A DNA stretch of 64,000 bases from Corynebacterium confusum (lineage in GTDB: Bacteria > Actinomycetota > Actinomycetes > Mycobacteriales > Mycobacteriaceae): contig NZ_CP047202.1 in the NCBI RefSeq assembly GCF_030408715.1, positions 770,294-834,293 of the forward strand, read 5' to 3'. The notes below the pieces were generated by a model. That model saw only the letters and a program-made list of their open reading frames with translations. It did no database searches and was not told the origin of the DNA. The translations under genes were made by a program, and so were the position numbers. Below, in pieces: positions 25,946-34,404 of this stretch; positions within the stretch are counted from its first letter, which is position 1; every line of letters starts with the position of its first letter.

Positions 25946-27616
25946 CTAGCCGCGGTGGGCGCGGTACCACTGAATGAGCGCGTCGGTGGACGCGTCGCCC
26001 GAGCCGGCGGTGCCTTCGCCGCGCACGGCGGCGGCTAGGTCGTTGGCCTGCTGCTTGCCGAGCTCCACGCCCCATTGGTCGAAGGAGTTCAGCCCCAGGA
26101 TGACGCCCTGGGTAAAGACGATGTGCTCGTAGAGCGCGATGAGCGCGCCGAGCGCCTGCGGGGTGAGCTTCTCGGCCAGGATGGTGGTGCTCGGGCGGTT
26201 GCCGGGCATGACCTTGTGGGGGATAAGCTCGGCATCGACGCCCTCCGCGGCGAGCTCCTCGGCGGTCTTGCCGAAGGCCAGCACCTTGGTCTGGGCGAAG
26301 AAATTGCTCATCAGCAGATCGTGCATGGAGCCGGTGCCGTCAGCCGTCGGGAAATCCCTGTGCGGCTGGGCGAAGCCGATGAAGTCCGCCGGGACCAGGT
26401 GGGTGCCCTGGTGGAGCAGCTGGAAGAAGGCGTGCTGGCCGTTGGTGCCTGGCTCGCCCCAGTAGATCTCCGAGGTGGCCGTGTCCACCGCCGATCCGTT
26501 GCGGCGCACCGACTTGCCGTTGGATTCCATGGTCAGCTGCTGCAGGTAGGCCGGGAAGCGGGAGAGATCCTCCGAATAGGGCAGCACCGCGTGGGACTCG
26601 GCTCCTAGGAAGTTGGTGTACCAGATGCCCAGCAGCGCCATCAGCACTGGGACGTTGGTGCTCAGCGGTGCCTGCGCGAAGTGCTCGTCCATGGCCCGGA
26701 AGCCGTCGACAAAGCGCATGAAGTCCAGCGGCCCGATGGTGCACATCAAAGACAGCCCGATGGCCGAGTCCACGGAGTAGCGGCCGCCGACCCATTCCCA
26801 GAAGCCGAACATGTTCTCCGTGTCGATGCCGAACTCGGCGACCTTCTCCGCGTTGGTGGACACCGCCACGAAGTGCTTGCGGATAGCCGAGTCGTCGCCG
26901 TCGAACTGCTCCAGCAGCCAGCGCCGGGCCGCGTGGGCATTGGCCAGGGTCTCCTGGGTGGTAAAGGTCTTCGAGGCGACGATGAACAGCGTCGATTCCG
27001 GGTCGAGGCGGTCCAGGACCGCGTCGAGATCGGCTGGGTCGACGTTGGAGACGAACTCCGCGCTAATCCCGGCTACTTCGTAGGAGCACAGCGCGCGGGC
27101 CGCCATGGCCGGGCCCAAATCGGAGCCGCCGATGCCGATGTTGACGACCTTCTTGATGGTGTGCCCGGTGTGTCCCAGCCACTTGCCGGAGCGCAGCGCG
27201 GTGGCGAAGTCGCGCATCCGGCCCAGGACCTCGTGGACATCGGCGGCGACGTCCTGGCCGTCGACGACCAGGTCCTCCTCCGCCGGCAGGCGCAGCGCGG
27301 TGTGCAGTACCGCACGGTCCTCCGTGTTGTTGATGTGGGTGCCGGCGAACATGGCGTCGCGCACCTGCTCCACGCCAGCGGCCTCCGCCAGGGCGATAAG
27401 GGCGCCGAGGATCTCCTGATCCACCAGGTTTTTCGACAGATCAACGTGCAGGTCCGCGGCCTCGAAAGAGAGGTTGTCCGCGCGGGATTCTTCCGCCCGG
27501 AAGAGCTCGCGGAGGTTAAGGGCGGTTTCCCCGTCGGCCAGCTGCGAAAGTGCCTTCCACTCGGCAGTGCTGGTGATGGTCGAACCAGTGGCGTAGGCGG
27601 TGTTGGAGTAATCCAT
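25946..27616 (-). CDS. pgi: Glucose-6-phosphate isomerase
   Basis: A 556-residue phosphoglucose isomerase interconverting glucose 6-phosphate and fructose 6-phosphate. Signatures present: [43 protein letters not shown] and [14 protein letters not shown] with the catalytic lysine. Length and motif order are normal. It appears to be monocistronic. Confidence 0.96.
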   Translation of the reverse strand: MDYSNTAYATGSTITSTAEWKALSQLADGETALNLRELFRAEESRADNLSFEAADLHVDLSKNLVDQEILGALIALAEAAGVEQVRDAMFAGTHINNTEDRAVLHTALRLPAEEDLVVDGQDVAADVHEVLGRMRDFATALRSGKWLGHTGHTIKKVVNIGIGGSDLGPAMAARALCSYEVAGISAEFVSNVDPADLDAVLDRLDPESTLFIVASKTFTTQETLANAHAARRWLLEQFDGDDSAIRKHFVAVSTNAEKVAEFGIDTENMFGFWEWVGGRYSVDSAIGLSLMCTIGPLDFMRFVDGFRAMDEHFAQAPLSTNVPVLMALLGIWYTNFLGAESHAVLPYSEDLSRFPAYLQQLTMESNGKSVRRNGSAVDTATSEIYWGEPGTNGQHAFFQLLHQGTHLVPADFIGFAQPHRDFPTADGTGSMHDLLMSNFFAQTKVLAFGKTAEELAAEGVDAELIPHKVMPGNRPSTTILAEKLTPQALGALIALYEHIVFTQGVILGLNSFDQWGVELGKQQANDLAAAVRGEGTAGSGDASTDALIQWYRAHRG

Positions 27617-27705
27617 GACGATTGGCTTCTGCGGCCTTTCTTCCGGTGTCTAAACGCGTGCTAAGTGCTAACCACAACCGTAGTCGAAGACTTCTGCGGG
27701 CGTGG

Positions 27706-29058
27706 TTAGAGGACGATGGCGGCCGTCCAGCCCGCCACGAGCAGCGGGATGTTGAAGTGGAGGAAGGTCGGGATGACCGAATCCCGAATGTGGTCGTGCT
27801 GGCCGTCGGCGTTGAGTCCCGCGGTCGGGCCGAGGGTCGAGTCGGAGGCCGGGGAGCCGGCATCGCCCAGCGCACCGGCCGTGCCGATGATGGCGACCGT
27901 CGCGGCGGGGCTGAAGCCCAGCGACATGCACAGCGGGACGTAGATAACGGAGATGATGGGCAGGGTGGAAAAGGACGAACCGATACCCAGGGTTACCACC
28001 AGGCCCACCAGGAGCATGCCGCCGGCGGCCAAGAACTGGTGCTCGCCGAAGATTTCGGCGGTGGCGTTCACCAGAGTTTCGACCTCGCCGGTGGCGGTCA
28101 TGACCGAGGCGAAGCCCTGGGCGGTAATCATGATGAAGCCGATGAGCGCCATCATCTTCATGCCCTGGGAGAAGATGTCGTCGGCTTGGCGCCAGTTGAC
28201 CGTGCCGGAAATGAGCAGGATGCCCAGGCCGATCAGGGAGCCGACCAGGAGGCCGTCGGCCTCAAAGTCGAGCGCCTGCATGATGACCTGGACCGCGAAG
28301 GTCGCGATGATCGCGATGACGGAAACGGTCACCCGGTAGGGCGAGATTTCCTGGGCGTCCGGCGCGTCGTCCGAAATCGGGGTATCGGCGTAGTCGCGCG
28401 GTTTGCGGTAGGTAAAGAAGATGGCGATGAGCAGGCCGACCAGCATGCCCACGGCCGGGATGGCCATGATGGGCATGATGGACAGGTCGCTGGTGTCCAA
28501 GCCGGCCTCGGAGATGTTGAACAGCAGGATGTCGTTGAGGTAGATGGAGCCGAAGCCTACCGGCACGAAGAAATAGGTGGTCACCAGGCCGAAGGTCAGG
28601 CAGCAGGTGATCAGGCGGCGGTCGAGGCGCAGCTTGTTCATGACGGTCAGCAGCGGCGGGACCAAAAGTGGGATGAAGGCGATGTGGACCGGGATGAGGT
28701 TCTGGCTCATCACGGCCATGGCGATAAGCCCCAGCACCAGGATCCACTTGGTGGTGGCCACGGCAGCCTTATTGAGCTCGCCGTCTTGGTTGCCCAGGCG
28801 CTTGACCAGGAAGTGGGCCAGCAGGTGGGGGAGCCCGGCCGAGGCCACGCCCATGGCGAAGGCGCCCAGCAGGGCATAGCTTAGGGCGATCTTGGCGCCG
28901 CCACCGAGGCCGTCTTGGAAGGCGAGCATGGTGCCGTCCAGCCCCATGCCGGCCATGAGCCCGCCGGTGAGGGCGCCGAGGAATAGCGCAACGACCACAT
29001 GGACTCGCAGGAGCGCGAGGACGAGCATGACGAGGACGGCTATTAAGACGGCGTTCAT
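27706..29058 (-). CDS. NhaC-like Na+/H+ antiporter family protein
   Basis: A 450-residue membrane protein with about 11-12 hydrophobic segments, including ALFLGALTGGLMAGMG and LGIGSSFSTLPIISVIYVPL. It matches the NhaC/ArsB-like antiporter superfamily with an N-terminal DUF-type membrane region. Sodium export is the likeliest role, but some relatives carry amino acids. It starts about 50 bases after the chorismate mutase stop on the same strand. Confidence 0.8.
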   Translation of the reverse strand: MNAVLIAVLVMLVLALLRVHVVVALFLGALTGGLMAGMGLDGTMLAFQDGLGGGAKIALSYALLGAFAMGVASAGLPHLLAHFLVKRLGNQDGELNKAAVATTKWILVLGLIAMAVMSQNLIPVHIAFIPLLVPPLLTVMNKLRLDRRLITCCLTFGLVTTYFFVPVGFGSIYLNDILLFNISEAGLDTSDLSIMPIMAIPAVGMLVGLLIAIFFTYRKPRDYADTPISDDAPDAQEISPYRVTVSVIAIIATFAVQVIMQALDFEADGLLVGSLIGLGILLISGTVNWRQADDIFSQGMKMMALIGFIMITAQGFASVMTATGEVETLVNATAEIFGEHQFLAAGGMLLVGLVVTLGIGSSFSTLPIISVIYVPLCMSLGFSPAATVAIIGTAGALGDAGSPASDSTLGPTAGLNADGQHDHIRDSVIPTFLHFNIPLLVAGWTAAIVL

Positions 29059-29110
29059 GCGTATAGATTACTGTACGGATAGCCCAAATCGGGCGCGGGG
29101 GTAGGCAGTA

Positions 29111-29428
29111 TTATCCCAGGCGGCCGCGGCCCATGCGCAGTAGCGCGGAAGCGATGGCGGGGCCTTCTTCGCCCAGCTCGTCGCGGAACTGGTTGAGGAT
29201 GGCAATCTCCCGAGTGTGCACCAACCGGGTGCCGCCAGACCCCATGCGGGTCCGGCCGATGGCCTGGGAGACCGCGGTGCGGTGCTTGATGGCCTCCAGA
29301 ATGATCTGGTCCATGCGGTTGATCTCTTCCCGGTATTTCTGGATCTCCTGATCCGAGAGGGGATCGTCCGTGCCGGAGGGCGTCCGGACCTCAATGTTGG
29401 CTAGCTCGTTGGGTACCGCGTCTGACAT
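29111..29428 (-). CDS. Chorismate mutase, AroQ type
   Basis: A 105-residue cytoplasmic chorismate mutase converting chorismate to prephenate. It shows the AroQ helical pattern: EINRMDQIILEAIKHRTAVS with the first active-site arginine and lysine region, then IGRTRM. ATG 29428 is chosen because the longer open frame above it reaches into the pcrA gene on the other strand. Such small actinobacterial enzymes usually need DAHP synthase as partner for full activity. It is divergent from pcrA. Confidence 0.9.
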   Translation of the reverse strand: MSDAVPNELANIEVRTPSGTDDPLSDQEIQKYREEINRMDQIILEAIKHRTAVSQAIGRTRMGSGGTRLVHTREIAILNQFRDELGEEGPAIASALLRMGRGRLG

Positions 29429-29510
29429 AACCCAATTGTGCCACCTGGGGAGCCAAAAAGTAACTCCGCTCGGCTGTGTGTCGGGGCCGGCTAGTAGGTT
29501 GGTAGTCATC

Positions 29511-32045
29511 ATGAATGAGACCTCGCCTTTTTCCCAGCCCGCAGACCGCAACCCCTTCGGCCAGCCCACCGCCGCGCCCACGGCCGCGTCCCAGCCCGGC
29601 CAGGCCCCGCAGCCGGGCAAAGACCCGCTCGTCGAGGGCCTGAACCCGCAGCAGGCCGCCGCGGTGGCCCACACCGGCTCGCCGCTGCTTATCGTCGCGG
29701 GCGCCGGTTCCGGCAAGACCGCGGTCCTGACCCGCCGGATCGCCTTCCTGATGCGCTCGCGGAACGTGGCGCCCTGGGAGATTTTGGCCATTACCTTTAC
29801 CAACAAGGCCGCCGCGGAGATGAAGGAGCGCGTTGGCCAGCTGGTCGGGCCCGTCGCGGAGCGGATGTGGGTGGCCACCTTCCACTCCATCTGCGTGCGG
29901 ATTTTGCGCGCCCAGGCGCAGCTGGTGCCGGGGCTGAATACCAACTTCACCATCTACGACGGGGATGATTCTCGCCGCCTGCTGTCCATGATCGCCAAAG
30001 ACCAGCAGCTGGATATTAAGAAGTTCACCCCGCGGGTGCTGGCCAACCAGATTTCGAATTACAAGAACGAGCTCATCGGCCCGCAGCGCGCCGCGGAACA
30101 GGCCGCGGCCACCAAGAACCCCTTCGACACGACCGTGGTCGGGGTCTACGCGGAATACCAGCGCCGCCTGCGCGCGGCGAACGCGGTCGACTTCGACGAT
30201 CTCATTGGGGAAGTCGTGCGGATCTTCCAGCAGCACCCGCAGGTGGTGCAGTTCTACCGCCGCCGCTTCCGGCACGTGCTCATCGACGAGTACCAAGACA
30301 CCAACCACGCCCAGTACGCGCTCGTCGCCGCGTTGGTAGGGCAGGGCAACGGCGCCGCCACGGGCGACGAGCAAGATACCCCGGAGCAGGCGGTTACGGC
30401 GCCGGAGCTGTGCGTGGTCGGTGACTCGGACCAGTCCATCTACGCCTTCCGTGGGGCCACCATCCGCAACATCCAGGAATTCGAGCGGGACTACCCGCAG
30501 GCTAGGACCATTCTGCTGGAGCAGAACTACCGCTCGACGCAGACCATCCTGAACGCGGCAAACGCGGTCATCGCCAAGAACGAAAACCGCCGGGAGAAGA
30601 ACCTGTGGACCGCCCACGGTCAGGGCGAGAAGATCATCGGCTACGTCGCGGACAACGAGCACGACGAGGCCCGTTTTATTGCCACGGAGATCGACAAGCT
30701 GGTCGACGGCGGCCGCAACCTCAACGACATCGCCATCATGTACCGCACCAACAACGCCTCCCGCGCGCTGGAGGATATCTTTATTCGATCCGGGATCGCC
30801 TACCGCGTGGTGGGCGGCACGCGCTTCTACGAGCGCAAAGAGATTCGCGATATCGTGGCCTACCTGCGGATCCTGGACAACCCGGATGACACGGTGAGCC
30901 TGCGGCGCATCATCAACGTGCCCAAGCGCGCCATCGGGGACAAGGCCCAGGCCCAGATCGCGCTGCACGCGGAGAACCTCGGGGTTAGCTTCGGCAAGGC
31001 CCTGCTCGACGGGGCGGCCGGCCAGGTAAACGGCCTGGGAACCCGCGCGGTCAACGCCGTGGGCAAATTCACCGAGATGATGGACGGCATCCACTCCCAG
31101 CTGCCGGGCATGACCAACCAGGTCACCGGGCAGCCGGACTTGGGCGAGCTGATTTCCTTGCTGCTCGATGCCACGGGCTACCGGGCCGAGCTGGAAAACT
31201 CCAACGACCCGCAGGACGGCGCGCGCCTGGATAACCTCAACGAGCTGGTCTCCGTGGCGCGGGAGTTTTCCTCGGAGGCGGCCAATCAGATGGCCTTCGA
31301 CGGCTCCGATGCCGCGCCGGAGGCCGACCCGGCCGACGACGGGCAGGCCGCGCCGGGCTCCCTGCAGGCGTTTTTGGAAAAGGTCTCCCTGGTCGCCGAC
31401 GCCGACCAAATCCCGGACGAAGACTCCGGAGTGGTCACGTTGATGACCCTGCACACGGCCAAGGGCCTGGAGTTTCCAGTCGTATTCCTCACCGGCTGGG
31501 AGGACGGGCAGTTCCCGCACATGCGCTCGCTGGGCGATCCAAAGGAGCTGAGCGAAGAGCGGCGCTTGGCCTATGTGGGCATCACCCGTGCGCGCGAGCA
31601 GCTCTACGTTACCCGCGCTATCATTCGTTCCTCGTGGGGCAACCCGATGACCAACCCCGCCAGTCGCTTCCTCGCCGAGATCCCGGAGGATCTCATCGAC
31701 TGGCGGCGGGAGGAAAACGATAGTTCCCTCAACTCCGCGTGGGGTGATGATAGCTATCAGTACGGGCGCAATTTCGGTTCGTCCTGGTCTGGCTGGTCGC
31801 GCAAGTCCGGCTCCGCTGCGTCTTCCCCATCGCAATGGAAAAAGCCGGCGGCTGCTACGTCCATGCCGAAGAACAAGAATCTGAACTTGGCCGTGGGCGA
31901 CCGCGTCAACCACGCCAAGTATGGCCTGGGAACGGTCATTAGTTCCGACGGTTCGGGCGCGCGGGCGACCGTCACCGTGGATTTCGGTTCTGCCGGGAAA
32001 GTCCGCTTGATGCTGATTGGCGGACTTCCCATGGAAAAGCTCTAG
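29511..32045 (+). CDS. pcrA: ATP-dependent DNA helicase PcrA/UvrD
   Basis: An 844-residue SF1A helicase. Motifs: GLNPQQAAAV (Q motif), VAGAGSGKTAVLTRR (Walker A), TFTNKAAAEM, VDEYQDTN-type box seen as LIDEYQDTNHAQ, GDSDQSIYAFRGA, TLHTAKGLEFPVVFL and YVGITRARE. The C-terminus has the Tudor-like KYGLGTV domain that binds RNA polymerase. ATG 29511 is chosen; the frame is open further up over the divergent gene. Its stop shares CTAG with the stop of the convergent M23 gene. Confidence 0.96.
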   Translation: MNETSPFSQPADRNPFGQPTAAPTAASQPGQAPQPGKDPLVEGLNPQQAAAVAHTGSPLLIVAGAGSGKTAVLTRRIAFLMRSRNVAPWEILAITFTNKAAAEMKERVGQLVGPVAERMWVATFHSICVRILRAQAQLVPGLNTNFTIYDGDDSRRLLSMIAKDQQLDIKKFTPRVLANQISNYKNELIGPQRAAEQAAATKNPFDTTVVGVYAEYQRRLRAANAVDFDDLIGEVVRIFQQHPQVVQFYRRRFRHVLIDEYQDTNHAQYALVAALVGQGNGAATGDEQDTPEQAVTAPELCVVGDSDQSIYAFRGATIRNIQEFERDYPQARTILLEQNYRSTQTILNAANAVIAKNENRREKNLWTAHGQGEKIIGYVADNEHDEARFIATEIDKLVDGGRNLNDIAIMYRTNNASRALEDIFIRSGIAYRVVGGTRFYERKEIRDIVAYLRILDNPDDTVSLRRIINVPKRAIGDKAQAQIALHAENLGVSFGKALLDGAAGQVNGLGTRAVNAVGKFTEMMDGIHSQLPGMTNQVTGQPDLGELISLLLDATGYRAELENSNDPQDGARLDNLNELVSVAREFSSEAANQMAFDGSDAAPEADPADDGQAAPGSLQAFLEKVSLVADADQIPDEDSGVVTLMTLHTAKGLEFPVVFLTGWEDGQFPHMRSLGDPKELSEERRLAYVGITRAREQLYVTRAIIRSSWGNPMTNPASRFLAEIPEDLIDWRREENDSSLNSAWGDDSYQYGRNFGSSWSGWSRKSGSAASSPSQWKKPAAATSMPKNKNLNLAVGDRVNHAKYGLGTVISSDGSGARATVTVDFGSAGKVRLMLIGGLPMEKL

Positions 32046-32803
32046 ACGGTAATACCGCGCTCCGCGAACCAGGGAATCGGGTCCACGGGGGCGCCGCCGC
32101 CCGGGTGCACCTCGAAGTGCAGGTGCGGGCCGGTGGACACGCCTTCGTTACCGATGGAGGCGATCTGCTGGCCGGCGGTGACGCGCTCGCCGACGCCCAC
32201 CAGCAGGGAGCTGGCGGCCATGTGGCCGTAGACGCTCACGGTGCCGTCGTCGTGCTGGATGCGGATCCAGTTGCCGAAGCCCTGCGCCGGGCCGGAGGAA
32301 ATCACCGTGCCGTCCATGACAGCGTAAATCGGGGTGCCGACCGGGTTGGCGATGTCGATGCCGTTGTGCATCGCGCCCCAGCGGGCGCCGAAGCCAGACG
32401 TCAGGGTGCCGGTGGTCGGGAACACGACGGTGTTGCCGTTGGCATCCTGCGACTGGGTGGCGCTCAGGCCGGAGTGGTCGCCTTCAGGGGTGAAGGCGTC
32501 CGCGAGGCCCGGAACAGCCGCGGGGTCGAGGACGATGTTGAGCCCTGCCTCGGTCTGGTTGACGGTCGGGGTGATCGTGCCGTTAAACAACTGGGTAGTG
32601 GATTTAGCGAGGCCGAAGAGAGCATCGGTGAGGGCGTCGTGATTGACGTCGCTAACGGTCGGTTCGGAGGAACCGTCCGACACGTTCACCGTCGCCGCGG
32701 GAGCGGCGTTGGCGGCCGTGGCGCCAAGCGTGGCAGCCAGGCCGGTGGTCAGTGCCAGGGCACCGGCCACAGCCGCCCGGCGGGCGCGATGAGTGCGCTT
32801 CAT
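32042..32803 (-). CDS. Secreted M23 peptidase (copy 1)
   Basis: A 253-residue exported lysostaphin-type endopeptidase. A signal peptide (RRAAVAGALALTTGLAATLG) is followed by a 100-residue linker and the M23 domain. Zinc ligands are His and Asp in MHNGIDIA and the second His of HLHFE. Active M23 enzymes cut peptide cross-links or, in Corynebacterium, help daughter cells separate. It is a close paralogue of the gene at 33150-33908, sharing the whole catalytic domain, but has a different N-terminal half. No terminator separates it from pcrA. Confidence 0.88.
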   Translation of the reverse strand: MKRTHRARRAAVAGALALTTGLAATLGATAANAAPAATVNVSDGSSEPTVSDVNHDALTDALFGLAKSTTQLFNGTITPTVNQTEAGLNIVLDPAAVPGLADAFTPEGDHSGLSATQSQDANGNTVVFPTTGTLTSGFGARWGAMHNGIDIANPVGTPIYAVMDGTVISSGPAQGFGNWIRIQHDDGTVSVYGHMAASSLLVGVGERVTAGQQIASIGNEGVSTGPHLHFEVHPGGGAPVDPIPWFAERGITV

Positions 32804-33088
32804 AGACTACGTCCTTTATCAGCATGAGGGTAAGTGGTGGCAAGCCAGTCAGCGGGCAGTACCGCTAGGGCCCGCCCCGGCGCTTGAGGCCGGCACGGCC
32901 GCCGAATGGCAACGAAGTAAAAGTTAGCCCGGTTGCCGGGGGAGCGCAACGCGAAAAAGAGCAGGTAGAAGGCCAACTCTGTTCGAAAATAGTCGAACAT
33001 GCCAGCGTGTTACGCGTGTTGTAACTGGGATTAATGTTACAAATGTTTTTAATGTGGCGAACGCGGGGGTGACGCCTGGGGGTAGCGC
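32804..33088. other. Leader region of M23 copy 1
   Basis: The intergenic stretch between the two M23 genes holds the promoter of copy 1 (minus strand). GTTAC/GTAAC elements occur at 33009, 33021 and 33036, less regularly spaced than those before copy 2. No gene is seen. Confidence 0.45.
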
Positions 33089-33124
33089 AAAGGCCCCTCG
33101 CCGCGCGGTGCGGCGAGGGGCTTT
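33089..33124 (-). terminator. Terminator after M23 copy 2
   Basis: A GC-rich stem of about 15 bp (33089-33104 with 33110-33124) with a short loop and flanking A/T runs. It lies just after the minus-strand M23 gene and separates the two paralogues into different transcripts. Confidence 0.85.
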
Positions 33125-33149
33125 GAGGTTGGAAAGAAGTTAGCGGCTT

Positions 33150-33908
33150 TTAGGAGATGTTGATGCCGCGCTCAGCGAACCACGGGATCGGGTCAACCGG
33201 GGTGTTGCCGTCCGGGTGGATCTCGAAGTGTAGGTGGGAGCCGGTAGAGAAGCCGCGGGAGCCCATGCCGGCGATCTTCTGGCCGGCGTGGACCTGGTCG
33301 CCGACGGCGACGTCGAGGGTCTCCATGTGGCCGTAGACGGCGATGGAGCCGTCCTCGTGCTTGATGCGGATCCAGTTGCCGAAGCCGGAGGCCGGGCCGG
33401 AGTCGATGACGATGCCGTCCATGGCGGCGACGATCGGGGTGCCGATGGCGTTAGCCAGGTCGATGCCGTTGTGCATCGCACCCCAGCGGGCACCGAAGCC
33501 GGAGGTGTAGGCGCCCTCGGCCGGCTTGACGATGGAAGGGGCACGGGAAGCAGCGTCCGCGGCAATGCGGGCGTCGGCGGCTTCGATGGCCTTGTTGAGT
33601 TGCTCCGACAGGTTGTCGACCGGCTTGGACTCGGCGATAGCCAGGATCTGCGGGGCGGCGTTTTCCACGGCGGCTGCGCCGTTTTCGGCCAGCTCGTTGG
33701 AGTCCGTGGTCAGGTCGTAGTCGACGCTTTGCGCCTTGGTCTCGTGATCGGCGTTAGCCTGCATCTGAGCAGCTGCGGCGCCGCCAACGCCCGCAGTGGA
33801 GGCCGCACCGGCAGCCACGGTTACTAGGGCGATACGGCCCTTGGCAGTTTGCGAGGTAGTGGTCTTGCGGTGGCGTCCCACGCCGGCCCGCTGGGTCTTG
33901 CTTCGCAT
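33150..33908 (-). CDS. Secreted M23 peptidase (copy 2)
   Basis: A 252-residue exported M23 endopeptidase. A basic N-terminus precedes a hydrophobic signal (GRIALVTVAAGAASTAGVGG). A charged helical linker rich in Ala, Asp and Glu leads to the catalytic domain, with HNGIDLA and HLHFEIH ligands intact. It shares the PIPWFAERGI ending with copy 1. The long leader carries four GTTAC-like elements, three of them exactly 11 bases apart, like sites of the envelope regulator MtrA. Confidence 0.88.
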   Translation of the reverse strand: MRSKTQRAGVGRHRKTTTSQTAKGRIALVTVAAGAASTAGVGGAAAAQMQANADHETKAQSVDYDLTTDSNELAENGAAAVENAAPQILAIAESKPVDNLSEQLNKAIEAADARIAADAASRAPSIVKPAEGAYTSGFGARWGAMHNGIDLANAIGTPIVAAMDGIVIDSGPASGFGNWIRIKHEDGSIAVYGHMETLDVAVGDQVHAGQKIAGMGSRGFSTGSHLHFEIHPDGNTPVDPIPWFAERGINIS

Positions 33909-33975
33909 TAAACTTCTTCCCGTACTTGTCTTAAATCGTGTAACGCTGCTTCCGCGTTACTTAATCTCGCTCAAG

Positions 33976-34016
33976 GTTACACGATTGTGACCTTCTTGTT
34001 ACCAACGTCTGGTAAC
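33976..34016. promoter_or_regulatory. MtrA-like repeat array upstream of M23 copy 2
   Basis: GTTAC begins at 33976, GTGAC at 33987 and GTTAC at 33998: three five-base elements at exact 11-base spacing, so on one DNA face. GGTAAC follows in inverted orientation at 34011, forming TTGTTACC..GGTAACAA with the third element. MtrA of actinobacteria binds repeated GTAAC/GTCAC-like elements and controls M23-type hydrolases in C. glutamicum. Assignment to MtrA is inference. Confidence 0.5.
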
Positions 34017-34404
34017 AATAGCGGTTCGCACAGGGTCAAGCAAGCTAAATCGATGTTATAAAACCGCTGCAAGGGGGTTTGCACACGTCAATGCAGGAAA
34101 CTTTTAAGTCACACTGCCGAGGGGGTGCGTCGAGCATTGATGACTCCCGTCCCTCCCGTAACACTACCGGAACCGCCCGGCGGGCCGATAACGGGGGCGG
34201 AAGTTTGTTTCGGTGGGCCATTGCGGGCAAGAACTAAGAGATACTGAAAAACCTGAATCTCTAAAGTTCTACGTGAGGGTTAATACAGTATATATAGGAG
34301 CCCCCGCTGCGCCCTGCCGCCGGCGCCCCGTCGGGGCAGGGGATTCGCCGCCGGTGGGCCGTGCCAACCCGAAACCGCGCCGGTGGCGTGGCAAGGTAGA
34401 GGCG
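34017..34404 (+). promoter_or_regulatory. Promoter and leader of perM
   Basis: The region between the divergent M23 copy 2 and perM contains an AT-rich TATATAT at about 34289-34296, in TACAGTATATATAGGAG, the best -10 candidate for perM. A long GC-rich leader follows, with a strong hairpin-prone stretch about 34310-34345. No separate gene is supported; the upstream in-frame extension of perM lacks a ribosome site. Confidence 0.4.
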
